Assembly (NCBI GenBank): GCA_001939145.1
Contig: LSRX01000078.1
Location: 249,594-313,593 of the forward strand
DNA: 64,000 nt
Source of the DNA: Symbiodinium microadriaticum
Lineage: Eukaryota; Sar; Dinophyceae; Suessiales; Symbiodiniaceae
Direction of reading: 5' to 3'
Shown here: piece by piece, positions 49,740 to 59,390 of the stretch
Numbering within the stretch: the first letter of the stretch is position 1
Layout: each line of letters opens with the position of its first letter
Notes under the pieces: model-generated
Database searches by the model: none
Seen by the model: the letters and a program-made list of their open reading frames with translations, nothing else
What the model was told of the DNA's origin: nothing
Made by a program: the position numbers and the translations under genes

Positions 49740-50744
49740 GTGCACATTCACAATGCCACAGGTTTGGGTGCATCTCCTAGCATTCTTCCGGTCCTGCTCA
49801 TTGTGCCGAGGTCCGGGAACGTGGTGCTGTTCAATGTGCCAGGAAGGAAAGAAGCTATTCAACCCGGCCTGGTTTTGACCGCATGGCGCAACGGCAAGAA
49901 GCCTAAGGTGTCCACATCCGCCCTTGCCGTGCAGCAGTGTCTGGCCTTTCGTGTCGTGGAGCTTCAGCAAAGCAGCAAAGAATCGGATCGATATATCTGT
50001 GGTAGCTGCTCCGCTGCCTGGGTTGTCCGCCTCGAGGCTCTGCTATGCATTCTGGATGTCCAGGCGAGCGACACTTTCGTGGACAGCGTGGAAAGTTTCA
50101 GTGTGCGGCTCACGCCAGCGTCTTTGGAGGCTGTCAACAAGGCACGCTCACTGGCTGGCTGGGAGGTGGCAGCGCCAGAGCAGGAGGCGCCTCCTGTGGT
50201 CGCGGCCGAAAGCGTCCCTGAACTTCCTCGGAGCCGCTTTCAGCTTCGCCGATTCGGAGCCAGGAAGACCGGCTTGCCGGCTGCGGCCAAGAAAGCAGCT
50301 GGGACAGCGAAGCGGACAGCCAAGACTGCCAAGCCGAAGCCGCTGGTGAGCATGAGCGCGGCTGAGAAGGACAGCTGTGATCAGGCCATCCCGGCCAATT
50401 TTCGAAGAAATGCCGCCGGGCGCCGACTGATCATGTGCATGCTGGATAGATGCTTGGCACTGGATGTGGAACACAACAGTGCCAAGCCTCTCTTCTCCCC
50501 AGGCGACCGACTGTGCCGCCTGAAAAACTGCCCAGCGGCACAAGGCCTGACTTGGGCAGACATCCGAAACCGAGGGCCAGCATACATGGAGTGCATCTGG
50601 CACCGAGCTCGGAGCCCGGAAATTTACGGCATCAAGGTGTACGAAGAGTTCCGGAAGGTGCTGCAGCAGCTGCAGGCGTCCAATCGACAGCCGTTTATCT
50701 TAATGATCAAGGGGATTTGCGAACTAACGCAGAGAGCCTTGTAG
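49740..50744 (+). CDS. Unknown protein with basic Lys/Ala-rich segment (334 codons)
   Basis: Same frame as the preceding ORF, separated by one TAA and 18 nt; the frame starts at GTG, so this is either a second cistron/exon or a readthrough. Contains VVLFNVPGRKEAIQPGLVLT, a CGSCSAAWVVRLEALLC segment, a basic stretch AAAKKAAGTAKRTAKTAKPK, two Cys-bearing segments (RLIMCMLDRCLALDVE, LCRLKNCPAAQGLTWADI) and a helical end EEFRKVLQQLQASNRQPFIL. Strongly protein-like; no family recognised. An acceptor-like CACAG|GTTTGG at 49757-49761 could join it to the previous ORF. Confidence 0.55.
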   Translation: MHIHNATGLGASPSILPVLLIVPRSGNVVLFNVPGRKEAIQPGLVLTAWRNGKKPKVSTSALAVQQCLAFRVVELQQSSKESDRYICGSCSAAWVVRLEALLCILDVQASDTFVDSVESFSVRLTPASLEAVNKARSLAGWEVAAPEQEAPPVVAAESVPELPRSRFQLRRFGARKTGLPAAAKKAAGTAKRTAKTAKPKPLVSMSAAEKDSCDQAIPANFRRNAAGRRLIMCMLDRCLALDVEHNSAKPLFSPGDRLCRLKNCPAAQGLTWADIRNRGPAYMECIWHRARSPEIYGIKVYEEFRKVLQQLQASNRQPFILMIKGICELTQRAL

Positions 50745-51115
50745 GGTCCGATGCACAATGCTGCGAGAATCCTCCAGATTGCAGGTCAACAGGAATCAAA
50801 TGCAAATGTAAGCTTCGGCATGCCTCAGCCTCGGTGCCTCAATGGAACCCCCAACGTTCTTGGAGCATTGTGCTTGGAAGCGGGGTAGTCGCTACGCAGC
50901 TGCACGGGGATGCACCGGGAGCATGCAAAAAAAAACGTGGAACCGAGAGTCGCTGAGCATCGCTGGGCGTCTTGCATGGAAGGCTTCAAGGTTATCATCG
51001 GCGCCGGGGTTTCAGCTTAGAGATTGCGTGTTCCGGGGCGGCCCCGCTACTAAAACTGAAACGGCCTAGGAAGGTTGTGGGGGTGCAGAGCAGGTTGTAC
51101 TTCCCAGGCCACTCG
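50745..51115. other. No gene; decayed introner-like core
   Basis: Contains AAACTGAAACGGCCTAGGAA and TACTTCCCAGGCCACTCG at 51051-51112, a diverged relative of the introner-like core with GGGGCGGCCCCG upstream instead of the usual 5' end. Confidence 0.45.
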
Positions 51116-51119
51116 TTTT

Positions 51120-51260
51120 TCCATTTCCACCCCTCTCCACTCCTCTCCACTCCTCCCCTCTCGTTCTCTCTACTCCCTCGACTCCGTTCCACTCGTGTCC
51201 ACTCCTCTCCTCTCCACTCCACCCTTCTCCACTCCTCTCCACTCCTCTCCGCTCCACCAC
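51120..51260. repeat. CCACTCCTCT tandem repeat
   Basis: Polypyrimidine array with unit about 10-15 bp (CTCCACTCCTCTCC); a GT/CA-type tract follows at 51296-51365. Confidence 0.95.
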
Positions 51261-51383
51261 TGACTCTGCGGATTCACATCGCCATACAGCCGATGCACAG
51301 ACGTTCACACACAATTTCACACATACACACACACATTCGCCCGTGCACACACACACACACACACCACAACTCACAGTGCATAG

Positions 51384-51636
51384 GAACCTGGGACCCCTCA
51401 TTTTAGACAGGCTCGCTGGGCCCGAACAAGAACCTGGGACCCCTCATTTTAGACGTGTCTGGGTTTCGGTGGATTCAGCATGCGCGCCGGACATGTTAAG
51501 CTTCCCTGGATCTCACCTGAACCCCCTCATTTCAGACAGCCTACGGGGAACCTGGGGCCCCTCATTTCAGATGGCCGTGGAGGCTGATTGAACCTGGGTC
51601 CCCCAAAATAGTGTCTAAAATGCGGGGGCCCAGGTC
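51384..51636. repeat. Right border-motif cluster
   Basis: Direct copies of the same motif at about 51384, 51430, 51514, 51547 and (degenerate) 51590, then an inverted degenerate copy at 51611-51636. The inverted copy is again outermost, mirroring the left cluster. Spacers share no sequence that I can see. Confidence 0.8.
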
Positions 51637-51654
51637 AGGGCTTGAATTCACACG

Positions 51655-51737
51655 GGGATGTTTAATTTAGGTTACCATAATAGGGATCTATAGTAAGTAA
51701 TATGGTTTCCTTATTATGGTAACTTAGATTAACTGCC
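51655..51737. mobile_element. Foldback element, single copy
   Basis: Arms GTTTAATTTAGGTTACCATA and the inverted TATGGTAACTTAGATTAAC; sits just outside the right border cluster. Confidence 0.65.
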
Positions 51738-51839
51738 CTAACAAGAACCCAGTCTTTTGTTGGGGGGTGGCACTTCGAGTGGAGGGCTGGTTTCCCTCGA
51801 AAGGCTCGTCACCCTTCGAAGGGCTTCATAGGGTTCAGG

Positions 51840-52140
51840 ATCTTTAAGGGTTTAGGGTTTAGGGTTGAGGTTTAAGGGTTGAGGGCTTAGGGTTTTAGGG
51901 TTTAGGGTTGAGGTTTAAGGGTTGAGGGTTTAGGGCTGAGGGTTTAGGGTTGAGGTTTAAGGGTTGAGGGTTTAGGGTTGAGGTTTAAGGGTTGAGTGCT
52001 TAGGGTTTTAGGGTTTAGGGTTGAGGTTTAAGGGTTGAGGGTTTAGGGCTGAGGGTTTAGGGTTGAGGTTTAAGGGTTGAGGGTTTAGGGCTGAGGGTTT
52101 AGGATTGAGGGTTAAGGGTTGAGGGTTTAGGGTTTGGGGT
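51840..52140. repeat. Higher-order telomere-like tandem array
   Basis: Unit GTTTAGGGTTGAGGTTTAAG followed by GGTTGAGGG, about 30-60 bp with alternating GGGCTGAGGG and GGGTTTTAGGG insertions, repeated about seven times. Confidence 0.9.
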
Positions 52141-52156
52141 TTCCGGGGCCCTGGAC

Positions 52157-52290
52157 CATGGGAACACAGACATCCAAAGCAAGCTGCATGGCACGTACCT
52201 AAATCTGATTGACACGTACAGTTTCCCAAACTGATTGACCTCAAAATCATCTCCCGCGAAGGCTTGAGCGCCGAGTTCGCAAAGTCATAA
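52157..52290 (+). CDS. Candidate exon(s), unknown protein
   Basis: Two overlapping frames look coding: NTDIQSKLHGTYLNLIDTYS to TGA (52157-52234) and LIDLKIISREGLSAEFAKS to TAA (52213-52290). LIDxY/LIDLK suggests a small duplication or frame slip across ATTGACACGTAC / ATTGACCTC. Confidence 0.35.
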
Positions 52291-52960
52291 ACCGTGAAAC
52301 CGAGGCCTCATTGCTAGAAACTATTCGTTCCCATCCCTTTCCCATGTTTTCTGACCATCGGATCGGTTTCAAAACGCTCTTGTAACAAGAGGTCCCAATC
52401 AGAATCCTATCTGGAGAACTACCTGTAGGGCCCAAAACCCTTTACCACTGTTTACCTCAACCTTAAACCCTCTACCCACATAATGGGACGTTCAAGAGCT
52501 GTGGAACCCATACTGTGGTAGGAAACTTATAAGGGTACCCCTTCGTTTAAGCAAAACCCATAAACTGCTCAAGCTTTCCCAGTTTTCTGCAGGCATTGCC
52601 GTTTACAACGTTGTTGTCTTTCCCAGAGGCCGGGTTCAGGGTTTAGGAGGGTTGAGGGTTGAGAGTTTAGGGTTTTTGGTTCAGGGTTCAGGGTTGAGGG
52701 GCTTAGATTGCTTAGAGATACGGACAGAGGCATGCTTCCTTCAGTGTTGTTTGTAGGTTTTTGGCCTGTAGCATGCAGATTGGTCTTGCAACACTTTGCT
52801 TCAGGGCTAGGGTGCAGGGGTTTGGCTTTGGACTTGGGATGTGCGTCGAGTAGCTATGCGCTTGACATGAGATGAGTGAAGGCGCGAGTCTCGAGTTGGA
52901 AGCGCACTCTTGGGCTCGTGCGACTGTCCATGCCCGAAAACCTGAATCACATGCATGCAT

Positions 52961-52992
52961 ACATACATACATACATACATACATACATACAT
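52961..52992. repeat. (CATA)n microsatellite
   Basis: Eight CATA units. Confidence 0.95.
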
Positions 52993-53390
52993 CTTTGTAT
53001 ATGTAAACAACATAAGCCAATTTGACAGAGAAGACATGCACTTGATCACACAGATCCCGCGTATCTGGGCTAATTGCCGTCTACACTTGCAGTACAGGAC
53101 TGGAGGGCCCAAATGTGGGATGAAGGTAATTTAGGGTCGGAATAATTACTAACAAAATATTCCCTTATGGCCCTATAGTAGAACAATGTATAGTGCAAGA
53201 TCACGAAAACCCTTCGTCTAAAGTTTTAAGGCCCCCTATAGTAGCTGAGCACTCGTAGATAAGATCCGCATTTTGAGGGATCCTCAGTCCTTGATCCCAT
53301 GTCTTGGATCCGTCGAAGCACCCGGACAAAAAAGGCAGCCAACAGTTTTTGCGACTTGTTTTAGTCTAGGGTTAGGGGTTTAGGGTCTTC

Positions 53391-53579
53391 ATGTTCCGCG
53401 AGACGTTGCTTCCACTCTGTAGAGATATTAGCCCGAAAGCCCAACACAAAAAACCTGAGTCTCTGAAGTTCTTCGCCCTGAAACCTAAAACCGGTCATTC
53501 TCGAGTCACGAAGACCCCAGTGAAAGCCCGGAACTGCGAAACAGGAGCAACCCCTGACGCCTGTGTGGCTCAACCCTGA
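53391..53579 (+). CDS. Candidate ORF (62 aa), unknown
   Basis: ATG frame MFRETLLPLCRDISPKAQHK, then basic KPESLKFFALKPKTGHSRVT. Opens right after a telomere-like run. Confidence 0.3.
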   Translation: MFRETLLPLCRDISPKAQHKKPESLKFFALKPKTGHSRVTKTPVKARNCETGATPDACVAQP

Positions 53580-53849
53580 ACCGAGCGGGACACCCCTATA
53601 GAACCCGTAAGCCCTAGGACCCAAAGCCCGTAAATCCTAAACCCTAAACCCTAAAAGAAACGTGCCTTGAAGGAACCCCATCCCGAACCCTGATGGGTTT
53701 TTTTTTTGACCCGGACCTGCAAAATCTCGAGAAGGTTTAGAGGGTTCAGGGCTCAGGGTGTGGAGACTTGAAAGTATCTACAAGGCCTAGAAGGTTTAGG
53801 ACGATTAGGAGTTAGGGGTGTTAGGGTCTTGTTGTTCTAGGCTTCGGGG

Positions 53850-54047
53850 ATGGTCCAGGACGCCGGCATTTCGGACACCGTGCTCTGTGTTTGCCACGAC
53901 CTCTTTGGTGTGCCTGAGGAGGATACCAGTCCTTTCGTTCAAGGGTGCATTGGGGGATTTCGAAATTTAAAGTTACGCTTCTGCTACATTGTTGAACTAG
54001 AGTTCCGAGATGGAATGCAGGAATGCTTCTACAACCCGCAACCCTAA
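53850..54047 (+). CDS. Candidate ORF (65 aa), unknown
   Basis: ATG frame MVQDAGISDTVLCVCHDLFG then VPEEDTSPFVQGCIGG and an aromatic/acidic tail (FCYIVELEFRDGMQECFYN); the CxCH pattern is visible but no family is recognised. Confidence 0.4.
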   Translation: MVQDAGISDTVLCVCHDLFGVPEEDTSPFVQGCIGGFRNLKLRFCYIVELEFRDGMQECFYNPQP

Positions 54048-54225
54048 ACCCTAGACCTCTAAACCCTACACCCTAAACTAAACCCTAAAACCCTAGACCC
54101 TACGAGCCCTAAAAGCTAAACCCTAAACCCTAAACCGTATAGGCCCTAAAGCCTAAACCCTAAAGCCCTAAACCCTAAACCCCAAAAAAAACCCAAAAAC
54201 CCCAAACCCTAAACCCTACAAGCCC
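54040..54225. repeat. Interstitial CCCTAAA array
   Basis: Degenerate units including CCCTAAAGC and a C/A-run; opposite-orientation TTTAGGG arrays with GGTTTATAAGCTCC repeated three times follow at 54320-54530. Confidence 0.9.
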
Positions 54226-55341
54226 GAGTTTAGGAGGCTTCGGGTTTGAGGTTCAGGGTGGCTTGGGATTTCTCGGAGAGATGTAGGACCCCGGGGGAGT
54301 CGAAGGCCTGCGTGTTGGTTTAAGGTTTTGGGTTTAGGGGTTTATAAGCTCCTTTTGTAGGGTTTAGGGTTCAGGGGTTTATAAGCTCCTTTTTTAGGGT
54401 TTAGGGTTTAGGGTTTATAAGCTCGAAGGTTTAGGGCTTAAGGGCTTAAGGGCTTTAAGGGTTTGAGGGTTTAAGGAGGTTGGAGGGTTTTAGGGTTTTT
54501 AGGGTTTAGGGTTTAAGGCTTAGGGTTGAAGATGGTAGAGAGGCTTTTTGAGGGTCGAAGATGGTTTGGGGCTTTGGCCTTAGAGTTGAAGGCTTGATTT
54601 TGGGGGCTTGAGGCTTTGAAGATGGTTTGCGGTTTAGGACTGGGAGAGAAACTCATCGTTCACAGCAGTGGACTCCGGGGTTTGACGGGGGCTTTGGTTT
54701 CAGGGCTTGGGTTTTTAGCGTTTAGGGTTCAGGGTTTAGGGTTAAGGTTTTGGGGGCTTGGGTTTAGGGTTTAGGGAGATTGCAGGATTTCGGGTTTAAG
54801 CAGAACAGGCCCCGAACAAGTAGACCTAGAGTTTGTACTGAGGAACTTGTCATAAGACCCTTGCATTATGGGTGACCTTGAAAGTGGTAGGATAATCTTA
54901 TACAAGCTCTAAGCTCAAGCTGTCCGGTTTGCTGGGGCTGCAGTACAGGCTGCAAAACTCATGACCCGTTGCCGCAACCCCCTGTACCATGCCAGAAACA
55001 CTGTTCGATTGGGGGGTATATTATACTAATTATAAGGACCCTCCCCCTCAAAAAAAACCAGAACAAAAAAAAGTTAGTGTAGGCATTTATGAAGGCCCCT
55101 ATGTTAAGCCTGAAATTCCAGAACAACTTCAGGCCTTCTACCAAAAACCCGAACCCAACAAGCCCCAAAGCTTGATAATTTAAAGATCCCATATGATACC
55201 AGTCCAAAAAAAGCACCCAGCACATACCAAAAAAAGCGTTGCAAGAATCCCTATTACACAGCACTCTACCGCTTATAAAAAGCCATGCAGAGGAAAAAGG
55301 CCCCTCATCCCAAATGAACCCTAAACCCTAAACCGCCCCCG

Positions 55342-55421
55342 GAAGTCTGCTGCGTGCAGGATGCCCGAGGCGGCTATCCCGAGGGGGCGTTGCAGCCGCC
55401 AGGAACCCTCACGTTCAGAGT
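55342..55421 (+). CDS. Candidate exon, unknown protein
   Basis: Core EVCCVQDARGGYPEGALQPP then GTLTFRV, between telomere-like arrays. Confidence 0.35.
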
Positions 55422-55424
55422 TTG

Positions 55425-55575
55425 GGGTCTAGGGACTGTAGGGTTTAGGGGTTTCAGGGTTTAGGGGTTTAGGGTTTAGGGTTTAGGGGTTTAGGGGTCT
55501 ACGGTGTAGGGTTTAGGGGTTTCAGGGTTTGGGGTCTAGGGACAGTTTGGGGTTCGGCGTTTCGGGTCTAGGGGG
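55425..55575. repeat. Interstitial TTTAGGG array
   Basis: GGGTTTAGGGGTTTCAGGGT-type units with two near-identical subunits (GTTTAGGGGTTTCAGGGTTT). Confidence 0.9.
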
Positions 55576-55697
55576 TGGTGCATGAAGTAGTGAGCTACTC
55601 ACTTTCAAAACCCTAAATACCCTAAACCCCTAAACCTTAAATTGATCATCATCGACCGAACCCTAAGGACTCAGAGACTGAGCGCTTCTAGTGTTCC

Positions 55698-56099
55698 ATG
55701 CTGGCGTTGCGGTTTAAGGTGCCTCCAACAAACCCGAGAGGCCTCAAACTGAAACCACCGTGCAGTTCTCTCGATCCAAGACACGCCGCGGAAGTGTTCA
55801 ATGTAGGTCTGGACGGTCACAACGCGCCCGTACCCCTAACCCCACAGCTTCGAAGCCAAAACTCAAAACCCTCAACTATCCCGACCCATGCAGAGACATC
55901 AGGATATCCGGGTGAGATCTATGGAAGCTTCAGAAATGCAACAAGCTCTTGGACTTTAGAAGACCCCAGCTACCTACACTGTGGACCTTACAGAACCCCT
56001 GACCCAGTAGCCTCCTATGTAGGCAACTGTGCTCCTCGGATAGACAGTTTGCCTGGCATTCACGGTGCATGGGTTTGGGGTTTAGGGTTTAGGCTTTAG
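55698..56099 (+). CDS. Candidate protein (about 130 aa), unknown
   Basis: ATG frame MLALRFKVPPTNPRGLKLKP, with HAAEVFNVGLDGHNAPVPLT, SGYPGEIYGSFRNATSSWTL and PSYLHCGPYRTPDPVASYVG. Well-mixed composition over ~125 codons with no repeats makes this the best ORF outside the island; it ends inside a telomere-like run. Several Tyr/Pro/Gly turns; no domain recognised. Confidence 0.45.
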   Translation: MLALRFKVPPTNPRGLKLKPPCSSLDPRHAAEVFNVGLDGHNAPVPLTPQLRSQNSKPSTIPTHAETSGYPGEIYGSFRNATSSWTLEDPSYLHCGPYRTPDPVASYVGNCAPRIDSLPGIHGAWVWGLGFRL

Positions 56100-56116
56100 G
56101 GTTTAGGGTATACTCA

Positions 56117-56269
56117 ACCAGAACGCCTTGCAGGCGAAAGAGTGGCAGTCGAACAGACTGTCAGTTAGCCCAGGGTCGAAGGATATCCCCAGGGTCATGT
56201 ACCAGTGATGAAGAAGCCTACAGTGACGATACCGGAGCCCCTTCACACCCAACTCTGTACTTTGTGTGA
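56117..56269 (+). CDS. Candidate terminal exon, unknown
   Basis: Core RTDCQLAQGRRISPGSCTSD then EEAYSDDTGAPSHPTLYF to TGA. May continue the ORF ending at 56099 across a short telomere-like intron (about 56075-56110). Confidence 0.35.
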   Translation, partial: TRTPCRRKSGSRTDCQLAQGRRISPGSCTSDEEAYSDDTGAPSHPTLYFV

Positions 56270-56353
56270 GCCATGGAATTAGGTTAAGGGGGTTTAGGGC
56301 CTACGGTTCAGGGTTTACGGGTTGAAGTCTAGGGTTTAGGAAAGTTTAGGGCG

Positions 56354-56449
56354 CACCTGGACACTGGAAAACCTACCTTTTGAAGGACTTATATCAAGGA
56401 ATCATACTAACGAAAGCCCTCAAAAGGCAGGTTCTTTGGACTCCAGGTA
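56354..56449. mobile_element. Foldback element family C, copy C3
   Basis: Arms ACCTGGACACTGGAAAACCT and inverted AGGTTCTTTGGACTCCAGGT; right edge CCAGGTAAGAG matches a splice donor. Confidence 0.8.
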
Positions 56450-56549
56450 AGAGCTTGGGTTCGGGTTTAGGGTTTCTTCTCCGGGTCCGTGGGGGGTGAA
56501 GAGTTCAGGGTGGGGGCTTTCGGATTGGCGGCTTCCTGAGAATCCTACA

Positions 56550-56666
56550 TGGGTAGTTCGGTAGTTCTCTAAAGTTAGGATCCCTTTTAGGGTCCTTTTT
56601 ATTACAAGGGGGCCGTACTATATTGGGCGCCCAAAAGGGACCCTAATGTAGAGAACTACCTACATC
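56550..56666. mobile_element. Foldback element family D, copy D4
   Basis: Arms GGTAGTTCTCTAAAGTTAGG and inverted CCCTAATGTAGAGAACTACC; core GGGGGCCGTACTATATTGGG. Confidence 0.85.
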
Positions 56667-56679
56667 TAGGAGGGGACCC

Positions 56680-56750
56680 CTGTGGGGATATACGGTCCCT
56701 TCTTAAGAGAGCCAAAAGTAGGGTTAAGAAGGGTCCACTTCAAGGGGGTT
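56680..56750. mobile_element. Foldback element family G, copy G2
   Basis: TAAGAGAGCCAAAAGTAGGG is the reverse complement of G1 (27560-27665). Abuts D4. Confidence 0.65.
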
Positions 56751-57451
56751 TTTGCATACTAGACCTCAAAATCCTGGACCCGAAACCCTGAACGACTATA
56801 CTTACTTGTAGTCAGGTGATATGCGTCAACATGCCCCCCTCCACAAGAGCAATCAAATATGCTCCCCCAGAGAGACAAATGCAAAGAAATGACACCTCGC
56901 AGGCTCCATTGGATCCGCCCCTCAGGTGGCTTTGTGGGATGTATACAGAAGTTTTGGTTGGGTTTAGGTTTTGGCCCTACCTGGACCCCAAAAGTATGTG
57001 GAATCAATGGCCGTCTATGGGTGTTGGGCCAGTATTTTGCCATTTTCGGCGGTTCGGGTGCACAGCAGCTTTACTAATACTACATCGTCCTCATGTTTTT
57101 GCTTTTGTTTACCGTCACAGTTGGTGGATGTAAAGCATTCGATTTCCGCGGAATATGGAGGGCTACTGGAGAGTCTTGGGCTTTTCGTGGTTCGGGTTTA
57201 GGGCTTTGGGGTCTGTAGCTCAAAAACAACATAATCTTACACCAACACCCTATCCTTAAATACTACGTTCCCTACATTAACATCATAAACTGTCGAAAAA
57301 CCGTTTGAGCACAAGCCCAGTCCATGCCAACACTACACATTTCTGAGTCCTCAGCCAGAGAGCATCTAGTCCATGGACCCCCCCCCTTCGGTTTTAGGGT
57401 TTTGGGGTTTTGGGGTTTAGGGAAGGGGGGGGGGTAGATCCTTACACTTAC

Positions 57452-57532
57452 ACCCGTTGCAGCCTGAGCCAAACAGATCAACGCCTCTACGACGCTTTCA
57501 GCCCTGGAAGCTGGGACCTCCAAGCGCTTTAA
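57452..57532 (+). CDS. Candidate terminal exon, unknown
   Basis: Core RCSLSQTDQRLYDAFSPGSW then DLQAL and TAA. Confidence 0.35.
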   Translation, partial: TRCSLSQTDQRLYDAFSPGSWDLQAL

Positions 57533-57808
57533 TAAACCCTACAAGCCCTCGACCAGAAACCTCTAAACCTCCAAACCCTAAACCCTACTGAACCCTAAAC
57601 CCCAACCCTACTACCCCGAATTATCGCAGAAGAGCCGCTTAACTGCCAGAATCTCCCAAAGCCCCTTCCGTAAATCCTCTTTGGCTTCGAACCCCTGATC
57701 CCTCAGGAGTTGGGGTTTAGGGTTTAAGGTTTATGATTTAGGGTTTAAGGTCTATAAGGGTTTAGGGTGACTTTGAAGGACCAAAAGTGGCTCTAAAGGG
57801 AGGAGTGG

Positions 57809-58013
57809 GTGATAGCGAAGACCGTGTGTGGTCTCGCAGATACCTCGAGACCTCTCACCAGCAGATCCAAGCAGGGCGGTCTGAACTTGGCCAAAGCTGC
57901 CTTGGTGGGTGACGCCCTGATGGTCTTGCAAAAGTTCTTGCGGTTGGACGACCATGCCGAGCAGCACATGCACGAATATAGTTACATTTCGCGGCTTTCC
58001 GGGCTGCATATAG
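57809..58013 (+). CDS. Candidate exon A of a short multi-exon gene
   Basis: Frame with SKQGGLNLAKAALVGDALMV and LQKFLRLDDHAEQHMHEYSY, a clear amphipathic helical protein segment. It stays open past 58013, but the reading is better continued in another frame from 58014. Confidence 0.5.
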
Positions 58014-58118
58014 CCATGGGCACACGGCGGCCCTCGATTCGTCCAAAGCGCGAGAATGTTGATGGCGAGAGCCATCGACATCGGTCAGGCCGCCAAGACC
58101 ATCATTGGGCTTATGGAG
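58014..58118 (+). CDS. Candidate exon B, helical segment
   Basis: Frame PWAHGGPRFVQSARMLMARA then IDIGQAAKTIIGLMEV, ending GAG|GTCC at 58118. Strong helix pattern. The frame change relative to exon A is unexplained (error, tiny intron or pseudogene). Confidence 0.5.
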
Positions 58119-58159
58119 GTCCTAAACCCTAAACCCTAAACCCACATAAGAAGCTGCAG
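58119..58159 (+). other. Possible 41 nt mini-intron made of telomere units
   Basis: GTCCTAAACCCTAAACCCTA... to GAAGCTGCAG: GT...AG boundaries with three consecutive CCCTAAA units inside, between two convincing coding segments. Using exactly these sites puts the downstream segment out of phase, so the real junction may differ. Confidence 0.3.
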
Positions 58160-58160
58160 G

Positions 58161-58310
58161 ACCCTGAAGTCGGGGTACGGTGAAGTCGCCAGATACGGCC
58201 CCTCCATCTACACATCGTGGACCTCAACGCCTCTCTGGCATGCGCTTGAGTCGGAGTCCTTCATACGGCACCCTCAATCAAGGGTTTCTCATTGTCCGGT
58301 GTGGCTCTAG
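58161..58310 (+). CDS. Candidate exon C, unknown
   Basis: Core LKSGYGEVARYGPSIYTSWT then STPLWHALESESFIRHPQSR to TAG. Together with exons A and B this is the densest coding-like segment outside the island. Confidence 0.45.
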   Translation, partial: TLKSGYGEVARYGPSIYTSWTSTPLWHALESESFIRHPQSRVSHCPVWL

Positions 58311-58419
58311 AGGGCCATAAGGGTTCATTTTTCAAGTTTCCAATACCCTGCAATACCCTAAACCCTAAACCGCAAACCCTGCACATAAAAATAATAACAA
58401 AAACCCAAACCCCAGATTT

Positions 58420-58576
58420 CTGTAATTCATGCTTGCCGGATTATTGGAGTCCCTTGGAAACCTCTGTGGTCGGCCTCCGCTCTCCCCAGCGACATGCAGG
58501 TCCTCTGCCTTCGCCCACTGCTGCGGTTTTCGCACTGCTGCCCCTCGCCTGGCTTAAACCCTTGGCATCAAAATAG
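58420..58576 (+). CDS. Candidate terminal exon, unknown
   Basis: Core DYWSPLETSVVGLRSPQRHA, then AAVFALLPLAWLKPLASK, a hydrophobic end before TAG. Confidence 0.4.
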
Positions 58577-58694
58577 CCCAAAAGCCTTATATAACAGTAT
58601 CTTTTGGCCCAAAAGCCTCAACATATGAGTCCTTTGAGGGTAAGGGAGAAGGTTTGCAGGCTCAACCCCCTAAACCCTAATGTAGATTGTCTGA

Positions 58695-58798
58695 CTGGTT
58701 CTTAGTAAGGAATGGGGGAATGGGTTATTGGGACTTTCTTTAGGGGACCTTAAGGGGCTATCATAGGGATCCATTCCCCCATGCCCTACTAAAAACCA
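58695..58798. mobile_element. Foldback element, single copy
   Basis: Arms TGGTTCTTAGTAAGGAATGG and inverted CCATTCCCCCATGCCCTACT; centre GGGGACCTTAAGGGGC. Confidence 0.7.
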
Positions 58799-58884
58799 GA
58801 GAGTGTTGCTAGTAGGCTCAGTGAAGATCAACATAGGGATCCCAATACCGCAAGCAAACATAAATAACAAGAAGCATCGATCAA

Positions 58885-59004
58885 GGTTCTAAAGTGCTGA
58901 ACGCGGGGTCGAGCATGTGGTTAGGGGATCTGGAATGCGAGTCAAGCCCTATCCCAAGATCCCAGATTCGTCCTAGACCGGATGTCTTGAAACGCACGGC
59001 ATAG
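58885..59004 (+). CDS. Candidate terminal exon, unknown
   Basis: Core GSKVLNAGSSMWLGDLECES then SPIPRSQIRPRPDVLKRTA and TAG. Confidence 0.4.
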   Translation, partial: GSKVLNAGSSMWLGDLECESSPIPRSQIRPRPDVLKRTA

Positions 59005-59276
59005 TCGGAAACCCAAAAATTTGGGGCTTAACACCCTGATATAGGGCCTTGGAAGTTTGGGGTATGCATGGAAGCAAAAGTTTCATTCGGAAGGTCGGAA
59101 GGTCTGTTGACGTGATAACTCTTCATACTGCCCCCCCCCATCGGAAACTGTTAGCATCCATCTCATTGACCTAATTATTTACTATGCTTCAGATCCTAAG
59201 CCCGAACCTAAAGCCGTACGAGCCCTACTTTTGACCCATCAGGCCGTAGAAAGCCGCTAACAATCTGTAAACGATT

Positions 59277-59390
59277 AATCACTCTTGTGAGGAGGGCCAT
59301 GTAGAGACTACACCATCAACCGCCAACCTGAAATCCCTTCAGCTCTGGCACGCTCTTACAGTAAATGCCCAAAAGTTGGAAACCCAATAG
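59277..59390 (+). CDS. Candidate exon, unknown protein
   Basis: Core EEGHVETTPSTANLKSLQLW then HALTVNAQKLETQ and TAG; SLQLWHAL resembles the PLWHALES of 58161-58310, perhaps a shared domain or chance. Confidence 0.4.
   Translation, partial: NHSCEEGHVETTPSTANLKSLQLWHALTVNAQKLETQ

Larger units (their letters stand above)
32041..51383. other. GC-rich gene/transposon island between border-motif clusters
   Basis: About 19.3 kb with almost no telomere-like arrays (isolated traces near 37.34, 37.95, 40.66-41.1 and 41.5 kb) and none of the palindrome families seen on either side. It contains every longer ORF with clear protein character in the window and all introner-like elements. It starts and stops at clusters of the same ~27 bp motif, suggesting either a discrete inserted unit or a chromatin/gene-domain boundary. 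Both readings are inference. Confidence 0.6.
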
